A stretch of DNA of 64,000 nucleotides, from contig CM000694.1 in assembly GCA_000149225.2 (NCBI GenBank), positions 868,001-932,000 on the forward strand. Direction: 5' to 3'. Positions 31,601 to 41,400 of this stretch are shown here, piece by piece (positions within the stretch are counted from its first letter, which is position 1; every line of letters starts with the position of its first letter). The translations under genes were made by a program, and so were the position numbers. The notes under the pieces are model-generated. The model made no database searches and was not told the DNA's origin. It saw nothing but the letters and a program-made list of their open reading frames with translations. This stretch comes from Lachancea kluyveri NRRL Y-12651 (lineage: Eukaryota > Ascomycota > Saccharomycetes > Saccharomycetales > Saccharomycetaceae).

Positions 31601-32689
31601 ATGACTACCAAAAATGACCAACTAAAAGATGTCCAGCAGTTTGCAACTTTTGCTGTAAAGCTATACACAACAATACCTTTCAACACTATTCGCTTCGCGA
31701 TAAAAGGCTACCCCCCGTACAGGAAGTATAACGTGCCATTTGCCAAATCACTGGTGATCAACTTTGTCCGAGAGCTTACTGAGAATTTAACAAGAGGATC
31801 TATAAAATATTTCTCCAATCCTACGCTTTCGCTGTTTACACGTCTAAAACTTGGATTCTTTAATACCCGCAACTTCGTGCACGATTTCATTCAAATAGAT
31901 ACAGGCTTGTTGGAGAATGGGGTTACTAGGGAAAAGACAGTCGAATTTAAAGCCCGTTGGCTCATTAAACCTGCTTGCTTCAATGCATCAAAGGATCCGA
32001 TCATACTATATGTCCATGGAGGTGGTATGTGTGTGGAATTACCCACTTCCAATTTGAGATTCCTTAACCTACTACATGAAGATTTCCCAAACACTGCAGT
32101 GATTTCCTTGGACTATTCTTTGCTCGCGCCGTTTCCTAAATCAGTGGAAGAAAGTGCTGCAATTTACAAAATGATTGTAACCAAATGGGAATGCCCAAGG
32201 GTATGGATACTTGGCGACTCTTCGGGCGGGAACCTGTGTCTAAACATCCTACAGTATGCCGGGATGACGGGTCTAAGATTACCGGAGAAGTGCATTTCGA
32301 TTAGTCCATGGTTAAATACCACGGAAGATGGAGACGAGAAAGATCAGTTGGATTTTCTCACCTGGAAGTTGATTTCTGTATTTAAATCAATATATGCTCC
32401 GAGACTGGTCACAAAAAATAAATTCCTGGACCTAGAATCTGCATTTGATCCTGATCTATGGGAAAAAATACTTCAAATCACTAAGGTGACGATAACGTAT
32501 GGTGAATGGGAAATACTAAGGCATCAGATCTCCAGCTTTCATGAGAAATTGGCAAAGATCAACAGGGATAACGTGCAGTTAATCATCGAGCCTCATGGTG
32601 TCCACATCGACACGATACTTTTTGAAACTTTTGAAGCAAGAGAAAAAAGACACACATTAAATTCACTTGTTGATTTCTTAAAAAGTTAG
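31601..32689 (+). CDS. SAY1-like sterol deacetylase / HSL-family alpha/beta-hydrolase
   Basis: Encodes 362 residues of the alpha/beta-hydrolase-3 (hormone-sensitive lipase) family. The oxyanion-hole HGGG is at residues 139-142 and the nucleophile motif GDSSGG at 205-210, with Ser207 as the likely nucleophile. A C-terminal EPHGVHID gives the probable catalytic His. The N-terminus (residues 15-35) is weakly hydrophobic and might anchor to the ER. S. cerevisiae Say1 (YGR263C) removes acetyl groups from sterols and is of this type. The S. cerevisiae gene is on another chromosome, so synteny does not help. It could also be a paralogous esterase with another substrate. Three STREs upstream suggest stress-responsive expression. 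Confidence 0.65.
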   Translation: MTTKNDQLKDVQQFATFAVKLYTTIPFNTIRFAIKGYPPYRKYNVPFAKSLVINFVRELTENLTRGSIKYFSNPTLSLFTRLKLGFFNTRNFVHDFIQIDTGLLENGVTREKTVEFKARWLIKPACFNASKDPIILYVHGGGMCVELPTSNLRFLNLLHEDFPNTAVISLDYSLLAPFPKSVEESAAIYKMIVTKWECPRVWILGDSSGGNLCLNILQYAGMTGLRLPEKCISISPWLNTTEDGDEKDQLDFLTWKLISVFKSIYAPRLVTKNKFLDLESAFDPDLWEKILQITKVTITYGEWEILRHQISSFHEKLAKINRDNVQLIIEPHGVHIDTILFETFEAREKRHTLNSLVDFLKS

Positions 32690-34189
32690 AAAAAAATAAA
32701 TGTTACCAATCATGTAGCTGACAAATATATGACCGAATGTCCTCCTTCTTTCAATCACTGGCTTATAGGAAATGGATTATTCTTTTGCTAAACAAAAAAA
32801 AAAAAAATTTTTTTATATACAGATTATCTATATTCAACATTATCAGAAAAATCCGAGTACGACCGAACATTACGGAGCTCATCCCTTTATCACCATCAAG
32901 AATGGTCTCCCTTTAGAGCCATAAAGGTACATTTAAAGCAACATATGTATAAGTCAAGGTTATCTATAACTGGAATGCAACATCCTCTTAGACGTGTGGC
33001 CATGGCTATAAATTCCAGTCTTTGTTTTTACCTCCAAATTTCACGCAACCGAAGCCTTCAGGATGAAGTGTGTCTGATTACGTACTAACATTTTGTAAAC
33101 GTAAAGCCGATTCTAAACTAAGCAGCCGTCTACAAGTAAAGTACACGCAACCTTTGGCAAACACGACAAAATGTCAGCTTCTACGAGTAATTTACCGAAC
33201 GTTCAACTTACAAAAACGCACGTAGGCAACACGCATTGTGCCAAACTGTAGACCGTCAAGGCTCACCAGATTATTGGTGCCTCTTCCTGAATTTTCTTCG
33301 GCCTGAGGATTTGTAGCATTCTTCAGATCCGTGTACTGTCAGAGTTACCAATTATAGTATTTCGTTATATTGAGGTTTGTGTCGAAAAATAAAATGGACT
33401 ACTAAATGGTTTGAAGAACAGAAGCATGCTAGGCTGTCTAAAGATCCCAGAAACAAACACCATTGCAGTAAGTAAAAGTTTTACAGTACTTGATAAAATG
33501 CATTTTAGGTTCAGTGGCTTTTCAAAAACTTGCGAGTTTCGCTGCGAGATGCTTTCCAAGGAAACACACTGAACTCATTTTAAGCGTTCAGGACAGAAAG
33601 GAAGCTTTGGATGTAGCAAGGACTTTAGTGCAGAGACACGTTGCCTTTGATAAGAGAGGAAACACCAAAAAAAAAGACTTCAATCTTGGAGTCGCCTTAA
33701 GAGCATCCGAACTGTTTTTCTTTACCACCTGTACCGAAAAATACTCTTCCTGCATTTGGTTTACCGTCATGCAGCCATAAGCATAAATGCACGCATCTGC
33801 TTCAACGCGAACATATCACAGGACAGGCTTCGGGAAATGAGCAGTAAAGAACCTGGCCCTCTCTCAGTCTTTTCAATCCACACGGGAGTTAAAAGCCTAG
33901 AAACATATCAATTCATCAAAAAGAGAGAGAGAGAGGGCGAGAACGACTCAGTTTGTTTAAACAGCAAGGGATTAATGACCTATCCTATGTCCGCATATGC
34001 TAAAAAAACATTTGATTACCCGGATTATATATCGTGATAGACGGTGCTATTGAGCAATTTTTTTCAGTCGGATGCGAACAGCTGTCCACTACGATATTTT
34101 TCGTGAAAGATGGTAAACATGTTCTTTAACTACTGGGGCAACTGTTAAGACTGTACACTAGAATAACAGAGGGGCGTTCAATCGGTAAT
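32690..34189. other. Intergenic region between SAY1-like and KTR3
   Basis: About 1.5 kb, long for this chromosome outside the breakpoint zone. One open stretch near 33490-33780 lacks an ATG and matches nothing known. A short GA repeat is at about 33921-33937. The KTR3 promoter must lie at the right end. Confidence 0.4.
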
Positions 34190-35437
34190 ATGTCCTCTGT
34201 CCACAAGAAAAAGTTGATGCCAAAATCGGCTGTTCTGATTAAAAAGTATGAACGCCAAATTAGGACTGTTTTCATTGGTATTATTGTCACACTATGTATT
34301 ATGTTCCTAATACGCAAACCAGAGGCATCTGAGCCCATCAGTGAAATTGGAAAACCCTCTCATCTAGGAACAACTACTGAAAGCACCACTAAGAAAGCTG
34401 GTGGGTTGATAATGCCACATGCAGATATTGTCCAGAAGATCAAATACCCTAAGAACGATGGTAGAAAAGAAAATGCAGCTATGGTCACTCTGGCCAGGAA
34501 TAGCGATTTGTGGTCTCTTGTCAGATCTATTAGACATGTGGAAGATCGTTTCAACCGTAAATATGGCTATGATTGGGTTTTCTTGAATGACGAACCGTTC
34601 ACTGATGAGTTCAAAAGAGTTACGACATCTCTGATCTCCGGTAACACCAAATATGGTTTAATTCCCGAAGAACACTGGTCTTTCCCTGAATGGATCGATC
34701 AAGACAAGTGTGCTCAGGCCAGGAAGATGATGATGGAGAAAGGAGTTCCTTATGGTGATTCAGTTTCTTACAGACACATGTGCCGTTACGAATCAGGGTT
34801 CTTTTGGAGACATAAAGAGTTGGATGACTACGAATGGTACTGGAGGGTTGAGCCTGATATCGAAATTTACTGTGATATCAACTATGACGTTTTTAGACTC
34901 ATGAAGGAAAATAATAAGAAATATGGTTTTATCTTATCTTTGAGTGAATACCCAGACAGTATTCCAACCTTGTGGAAGACCACCAAGGAATTTATGAAAG
35001 AACATCCAGAACACGTGCATAAAAACAATATGATGGAATTTATCTCAGATGACAAGGGTGCTTCTTATAACGGATGCCATTTCTGGTCCAATTTTGAAAT
35101 CGCGTCATTAGAATTTTGGCGCTCAAAGGCCTACCAAGATTACTTTGATTACTTGGATAAATCTGGTGGCTTCTTTTATGAACGTTGGGGTGATGCTCCT
35201 GTTCACTCTATCGCTGCTGCCTTATTTTTGGATAAAGATGAGTTGCACTTCTTTGATGGTATTGGCTATTACCACCCGGCGTTCCAATCCTGCCCTGTAG
35301 AACCAGAAATCAGAGACCAAAACCAATGTATTTGTGATCCTAAGCTGGATCAAACATGGTACGATTACTACTTTTGTACCAGAGGTTACTTTAAGGCTGG
35401 TGGCTACACTCTCCCACCAGGTGTCAAGCCTGTTTAG
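34190..35437 (+). CDS. KTR3: KTR3: alpha-1,2-mannosyltransferase (GT15)
   Basis: Encodes a 415-residue type II membrane protein: a short basic cytosolic tail, a membrane anchor at about residues 26-41 (TVFIGIIVTLCIMFLI), a stem, then a luminal GT15 catalytic domain. Family phrases are present: MVTLARNSDLWSLVRSIRHV, YWRVEPDIEIYCDI, YNGCHFWSNFEIASLEFWRS and YERWGDAPVHSIA. KRE2/MNT1-family enzymes transfer mannose from GDP-mannose onto O- and N-linked glycans in the Golgi. The neighbour LDH1 and the downstream FTH1 support KTR3 (YBR205W, 404 residues) rather than another family member. It is co-oriented with MFM1 and FTH1. Confidence 0.9.
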   Translation: MSSVHKKKLMPKSAVLIKKYERQIRTVFIGIIVTLCIMFLIRKPEASEPISEIGKPSHLGTTTESTTKKAGGLIMPHADIVQKIKYPKNDGRKENAAMVTLARNSDLWSLVRSIRHVEDRFNRKYGYDWVFLNDEPFTDEFKRVTTSLISGNTKYGLIPEEHWSFPEWIDQDKCAQARKMMMEKGVPYGDSVSYRHMCRYESGFFWRHKELDDYEWYWRVEPDIEIYCDINYDVFRLMKENNKKYGFILSLSEYPDSIPTLWKTTKEFMKEHPEHVHKNNMMEFISDDKGASYNGCHFWSNFEIASLEFWRSKAYQDYFDYLDKSGGFFYERWGDAPVHSIAAALFLDKDELHFFDGIGYYHPAFQSCPVEPEIRDQNQCICDPKLDQTWYDYYFCTRGYFKAGGYTLPPGVKPV

Positions 35438-35664
35438 GTGAAGTACACGTGTGTGCATATAAACATATACGCATTTATCTACATAAATTCTAATCACATT
35501 TATATAGATTACAAAAAAAAAAAAGAAAAGAAAAACCTTTTTATACACGATCCCCCATGATTCTGTGAGAGGGTGGTAAGTTCAGTCTTGAAAAACTTCC
35601 GGTCGTTATGAGCAAATCAGCTTAACAGCCAACTTTACGTCCAGACACTCGAGATACACACAAA

Positions 35665-36843
35665 ATGACCCTAATACCGACCACACCGAGAGCTTTCATA
35701 GCAATAAGGAGATTTCTACCCCATACTTTTCTACGTTATCACTCAGCGACAGGGCCAGAAACCAACACAGCTGCAATTCTACTCCAAAAAAATCTAACAC
35801 AGAGAAACAACTCATTGTACAACCATGGTACTGAATCACTACGCTGCACAATCCTCGATTCTCAAGGCAATACGGGAACCCCATCTTTGGAGCTGAAAAG
35901 GGAAGAACTGATATCAACACATGGGCTCTTACCGAGAGATTTACGCAAAATTGAAAAGTCAAGAAGAAACGACTTGGTCCCTAGTATGCTGGTTCGTGAA
36001 AATAGTATACTGATAAGCCTACTAAATATTAGAGCATTGGTAAAGAGTGATATGGTGATACTGTTTGACTCTCTAGGCATATCCTTAGATTCAAGAGCAC
36101 ACAGAACTTTTTTAAACGATTTGAAACTGCGGCTGAAAAATCAAGGGGACAATGACATAACCAGGGACCCATTGCCATATGAGTTTAGAGCGCTGGAGTC
36201 CATATTTATATCAGCAATCTCAAATTTGACTTCCGAAATTAAAGTACATCTAACTGTTACGAGGGGTATTTTACAAGATTTGGAATACAGCATCACCAGA
36301 AACAAGTTACGGTTCTTATTAGTCCAGAACAAAAAGCTGAGCATATTCTACAAGAAAACTATCTTAGTGAGGGAGATGCTTGATGAACTATTGGAACAGG
36401 ATGATATCTTATGTGAAATGTATTTAACGGATAAACGGTTAGGGAAACCGAGAGACGAAGACGATCACGCCGAAATAGAAATGTTGTTAGAAACCTATTA
36501 CAGTCACGTTGACGAAATTGTTCAGAAAGCAGGTAGCGTGATGTCCAATGTGAAAACTACTGAGGAAATTATCAACATTATCTTGGATTCCAATAGAAAT
36601 CAGTTGATGTTGTTGGGTTTAAAATTCAGCATTGGACTCTTATCCATGGGTAGCTCAATATATGTGGCATCACTTTACGGCATGAACTTAGAAAACTTTA
36701 TTGAAGAAGGAAACATTGGGTTCGCATTGGTTACAACTGTGGGTGTGTGCTCGATGGGTTGGTTATTCGTGCACAGCATCAGAAGACTACAAAGGCTACA
36801 AAGGGTTACACTGATGGGAAGCAGCAAAACTAGTATTAAGTAG
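35665..36843 (+). CDS. MFM1: MFM1 (LPE10): mitochondrial inner-membrane magnesium channel subunit
   Basis: Encodes 392 residues of the CorA/Mrs2 family (S. cerevisiae 413). The first 28 residues have Arg and aromatic residues without acids, like a presequence. A long helical matrix domain follows. Near the C-terminus are two membrane segments (LGLKFSIGLLSMGSSIYVAS and FALVTTVGVCSMGWLFVHSI) joined by the signature YGMN. Mrs2 and Mfm1 form the Mg2+ channel of the inner membrane. The YPL060W position next to GRX5 in S. cerevisiae favours MFM1 over MRS2, though here KTR3 and FTH1 are its neighbours because the two ancestral tracks interleave. Confidence 0.88.
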   Translation: MTLIPTTPRAFIAIRRFLPHTFLRYHSATGPETNTAAILLQKNLTQRNNSLYNHGTESLRCTILDSQGNTGTPSLELKREELISTHGLLPRDLRKIEKSRRNDLVPSMLVRENSILISLLNIRALVKSDMVILFDSLGISLDSRAHRTFLNDLKLRLKNQGDNDITRDPLPYEFRALESIFISAISNLTSEIKVHLTVTRGILQDLEYSITRNKLRFLLVQNKKLSIFYKKTILVREMLDELLEQDDILCEMYLTDKRLGKPRDEDDHAEIEMLLETYYSHVDEIVQKAGSVMSNVKTTEEIINIILDSNRNQLMLLGLKFSIGLLSMGSSIYVASLYGMNLENFIEEGNIGFALVTTVGVCSMGWLFVHSIRRLQRLQRVTLMGSSKTSIK

Positions 36844-36959
36844 TAAAAAGAAGTATACACCTAGTCTTACACTTTATTCCAAGTTAATAGGACAAATAGC
36901 TGTTTCATCATATCTTTCTGGATCCCGCATATCATGTACGTATATAGTGATAATATAGT

Positions 36960-36967
36960 TGCACCCA
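36960..36967 (+). promoter_or_regulatory. Aft1/Aft2 iron-regulon site upstream of FTH1
   Basis: TGCACCCA matches the Aft1 consensus YRCACCCR, 127 bases before the FTH1 ATG. S. cerevisiae FTH1 is an iron-regulon gene, so the site probably induces it when iron is low. It lies inside a small minus-strand open frame, which argues that the gap is promoter. Confidence 0.6.
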
Positions 36968-37093
36968 CAAAAACAATTTCCAGGATTAGCTTATACATAC
37001 GAGCGCCTTCACTGTTTTTAACGCCTTCTTGTCTATACGCAACACTTAAACAAGCAAGAAAGTCATCTAGATCCATTACATCCTTTACTAAAG

Positions 37094-38374
37094 ATGGCTG
37101 GTTTTGATTCTTATTTCTCGTTCCAGATTTTTTTTATTTTCCTAAGAGAGTCCTTAGAGATCATAGTGATTGTTTCAATCCTATTGACAATTGTCAAACA
37201 AGCTCTATTCTTGGAGGATGACAAGTCGGATCTTACAGCTCACTCTCGTCCACAACGTTTGACAGTCGAAGAAGAGGAAGAGTTGATGGAATTTTCAAAT
37301 GCTTTGGATAATTCTGAAGATACAGTTTCTATGGATAACAAGCAATTGTACAAAAAATTAAAACTCCAGATCTTATCAGGTGGTGCTTTAGGTTTACTAT
37401 GCTGCATGCTTGTCGGTGGTGGTTTCATTATTGCATTTTACTTCATTGGTACAGACTTATGGTCTATGAGTGAACACTATTATGAGGGTGTTCTAAGTAT
37501 TATTGCCTCTGTGATTATCTCTGTCATGGGTTTATTCTTTCTAAGAATGGGCAAACTAAGAGAAAAATTCAGAATCAAGTTGGCCGCTATAATTTATTCC
37601 GACCATGGTAAAGTTCTACAGGAGAATGGCCAAAAAGCCGTAAAATGGAGTGAAAAGTATGCACTATTCATCTTACCTTTCGTCACCGCTTTAAGAGAAG
37701 GCTTAGAGGCTGTTGTTTTCATTGGAGGTATCGGAATCGATCAACCATTGACTTCTATCCCTCTATCTATGCTAGCTGCTACTGCAATCAGTTCCGTATT
37801 TGGATATTTTTTCTTCAAATCATCAAAATCTTTCTCTTTACAAGTCTGTTTGGTTGTTGCTACATGCTTTCTTTACTTGATTTCTGCTGGCCTATTTTCC
37901 AAGGGTGTTTGGCAGTTTGAACTACAAAAGTATGTTGATCTTTGCAACGGCCAAGATATGAGTGAGGTTGGCAATGGTCCGGGTTCTTACGACATCTCCC
38001 GCTCTGTTTGGCATGTAAACTGCTGTAACGGTGAAAGGGATGGTGGTTGGATGATTTTGACTGCAATTTTTGGATGGACTAACAGTGCAACCTATGGTTC
38101 CGTCATCAGCTATAACATTTACTGGTTACTCCTTATCGTGACAATAAAGCTGTTATCAATTGAAGAAAAGCACGGATATATCCCATTTTTACCAATAAAA
38201 TTACAGAAAAGACGAATCCTAAAGAGAATAAGAACAACCAAAAAAGCGTTGGACTTTAACCAGCAACTAGGCATTTCTTACTCTCCAACTTTGTCTGAGC
38301 CAAGATCTTCTAAGGATAGTAATGCGACAAATACCCCCTTACTGCCAACAGGTCAAACCCATGGCAGTATATAA
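37094..38374 (+). CDS. FTH1: FTH1: vacuolar high-affinity iron permease
   Basis: Encodes 426 residues (S. cerevisiae Fth1 465) with seven or so membrane segments. The iron-transport motifs RESLE at residues 18-22 and REGLEA in the fourth segment region are intact. A cytosolic acidic loop (VEEEEELMEFSNALDNSEDT) follows the first segment, as in Fth1 but not in the plasma-membrane paralogue Ftr1. Fth1 works with the multicopper oxidase Fet5 to export iron from the vacuole. The tail has a possible vacuolar sorting region rich in Ser/Thr. The gene order FTH1-DUR1,2 equals YBR207W-YBR208C. An Aft1 site lies upstream. Confidence 0.9.
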   Translation: MAGFDSYFSFQIFFIFLRESLEIIVIVSILLTIVKQALFLEDDKSDLTAHSRPQRLTVEEEEELMEFSNALDNSEDTVSMDNKQLYKKLKLQILSGGALGLLCCMLVGGGFIIAFYFIGTDLWSMSEHYYEGVLSIIASVIISVMGLFFLRMGKLREKFRIKLAAIIYSDHGKVLQENGQKAVKWSEKYALFILPFVTALREGLEAVVFIGGIGIDQPLTSIPLSMLAATAISSVFGYFFFKSSKSFSLQVCLVVATCFLYLISAGLFSKGVWQFELQKYVDLCNGQDMSEVGNGPGSYDISRSVWHVNCCNGERDGGWMILTAIFGWTNSATYGSVISYNIYWLLLIVTIKLLSIEEKHGYIPFLPIKLQKRRILKRIRTTKKALDFNQQLGISYSPTLSEPRSSKDSNATNTPLLPTGQTHGSI

Positions 38375-38482
38375 TCTCTCTATGTTTTCATTCTCGCAGA
38401 TATAGCAAACTCACTCTCAATTGCAACGCCTATGTTATGTCACGAATAACGAATTTTTAAAAATTAAATAACAGTATAAAAT

Positions 38483-41400
38483 CTACTGAATGACAGCCAC
38501 TAGGTCACCGGCATCGACCATGTCACCATTCTTGTGAACGATTTTCAAAACCTTACCGGATTTTTTAGCAGGCACAACCATTTCGGTTTTCATGGCTTCG
38601 ACAATAACCAAACCATCACCCTTGGTAACGGTGTCCCCAGCGGAAACCATAGGCTTCCAGAAACGACCCGAGTATTCAGAGTAAACCATCTCAGCATCTT
38701 CAGGATATTCTTCCTCAACAGCAGACTTGTTGGTTGTTGAACTTTCTAGTTCTTGGTTAGCCACTTGAATTAATCTAGCGAATTCATCAGCTTTAGCACC
38801 ACCTTGGCTCTTTTGGAATTCTGTAATAGATTCAATGTTTTCATTGATCCACTTCAAGTAGTTCTTGTGGTCAAAAACACTTTCTTCCACTTGAACTGGG
38901 AATTTACCATTTTCGCAATCCTCGGTAAATCTGTCCAGCTCCTCTTCACTGACTGGATAAAATTCAACTTGGTCGAATGGGGTCAACAACCAAGGGTGTT
39001 CTTGTGAGTGAGAACCCAACTTCAACTTGTCCCAAATTGGAATGGTTCTACCAACCAATTGATAACCACCTGGTGAATCCATAGCATAGATGCACATGTA
39101 CATCCCACCAATACCGACAACACCATTTTTGGTATATGTTCTTGAAGGATTGTACTTTGAACCTAGGAATCTGTGACGGGGATCTAAAGGCACAGCACAT
39201 GGTGCACCCAAAAATACATCACCTAAACCTAAGACCAAGAATCTAGCACTGTACAACATGTTTTCCACGTCTTTATGAGTGATATCGTTAACTTCAGCAA
39301 CAAAATCAACATTATTTGGTAACCATGGAGCCTTAGAACGAATAGTTTCTTGGTAACGAGTAACACATTCCAAAGTTTTAGAATCCTCAAAGGCCAAAGG
39401 CAACTTAAAGATTTTGGATTTGATAGACCAATTTTTGTCAAATTGAATTTCGCTCTCGTAAGCCACCAAGGTGTCCAGCAAAGCCCCTTGAGAAATTTTG
39501 TAACCATCGTATTCGATCAAGACAGATCTGACACCTTGCGACATTTCAACAATGCCAACGGTTTTGTGTTTCCCAACCAGATTGATCAACTGGTTGATTC
39601 TGTAAGCAATGTTCAAATCCATCTGATTTTCACCATATTCGACCAGTATGTAACGATCACCAGCTTGGCGATAGGTAACCTTTGGAGACAAATTGGATTT
39701 CTTAGGTAGTTGAACCAAAACCGGATCCTCGTAAGTAGGCAAAATGAGGTCAGATGTTAGAGTTTGTAGTTTGCCGTCTTCCAAAGTTTCGATAGCTGCA
39801 TCCTGAGATTCTTTCAGCTGTCTAGCGACTTGGTAAGAAATTGGAACAAACTGGATAGAATCACCTGGTTTAACTTGACCAACCTTCCATAACTCAGCTT
39901 CTGGAACAACTGCTTGGCAAACAAAACCACCTAACGATGGGCCGTCTGAAGTAATAATAACGGGTTCATCACCGGTGAAATTAATAGCACCCAAAGAGTA
40001 GACATAGTCATGAGCATTAGATGGATGCAAACCACCCTCACCACCGTCTTTTCTAGCCCATTTTGGTTTTGGACCAATTAGTCTAACACCAAATCTGTTG
40101 GAATTGTAATGGACCTTCCATTTCTCGCTGAAGAATTCTTCCACGGATTCAGGTTTGAAGAAATCTGGAGAGCCGTGTGGACCACAAGTAACCCCGATGG
40201 TCCATTCCTTGTCATCAGAAATCTTAGGTAACAAGTTAGCTGGTGGGGCCTGAGGTTCATAGGCTGGACCTGGTAAAGAGGAAGAAGCCAATTCTGGTTG
40301 GTTCAAAAATAAAACGTCACCCAGCTTCAGCACCCTGCCGTTGTAACCACCCATATTACCCAAAGCAAACGTAGATCTGGATCCCAAGTATTCAGGAACA
40401 TCGATACCACCTCTGATAGCCAAGTAAGCCCTACAACCGACAGATAATTTGCCAATTGCCAAATGATCGCCTCTATTAACTTGAATTGGTTTGTTTTGCT
40501 CAATTGGTTTATCGTTTAAGGAGCATGCTGCAATACCACCAGATATAGCAATGATGGTTTCAGTATGGAATAGAATCTTTGGACCATTCAAAGTTAGTTC
40601 AATAGCTGGAGCCTTGTAGTGGTTACCAACAATTCTATTGGCTAACCTAAATGAGTAGGCATCCATAGGACCTGATGGTGGAACACCAATTCTCCAGTAA
40701 CCCACTCTACCCGGATAATCTTGGACGGTAGTGTATGCACCCGGAGAGGTAACTTCAAAGGCACATGGCTTGTAATCGTAAGAGTCTAAAATCTTAGTTG
40801 CAACTTTGGCTGTCTTAAACATCTCAGAGGAAGCAATGGATCTTAAATAATCGATGTTAGTAATACAGCCGTAAACGACAGTTTCATTCAAGGCTTTATT
40901 CATTTTCATGATGGCATCGTTACGGTCCTTACCATGAACGATGATCTTAGCTAATGTTGGATCATATTCGGCAGAAACAGTGGTACCTTTAGAAACCCAA
41001 GTGTCAACTCTAGCCCATTCTGGGAAGTGAACGTCAGTTAAAAGACCTGGTGAAGGTCTGAAATCCTTAGCTGGGTTTTCAGCGTACAAACGAGCTTCGA
41101 TCGAAGCACCAGTAACAACGATATTGGCAGATTCAAAATCTGGCGCATCGTCGGCTGCAATTCTCAACATCCATTCAACCAAGTCCAGGCCAGTAACCAT
41201 TTCCGTGATTGGGTGTTCAACTTGCAACCTAGCATTCACTTCCAAAAAGTAAAACTCGTCCCTTCTTTCGTCATAAATAAATTCCACAGTACCTGCACAC
41301 TTGTACTTCAACAATGAACCCAAACTTTCGGCAGCTTGTCTCATCTTAGTTCTGGTAGTCTCACCCAAATTTGGTGCCGGAGTTTCTTCAATAATTTTTT

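Noticed and set aside
33490-33780. 96-codon plus-strand open stretch between SAY1-like and KTR3
   Set aside because: It begins with TTG and has no ATG before its last few codons; no similarity recognised.
36867-37076. 69-codon minus-strand frame with a membrane-like segment between MFM1 and FTH1
   Set aside because: It fills the FTH1 promoter, its start is 17 bases from the FTH1 start, and it overlaps the Aft1 site; it matches no known protein.
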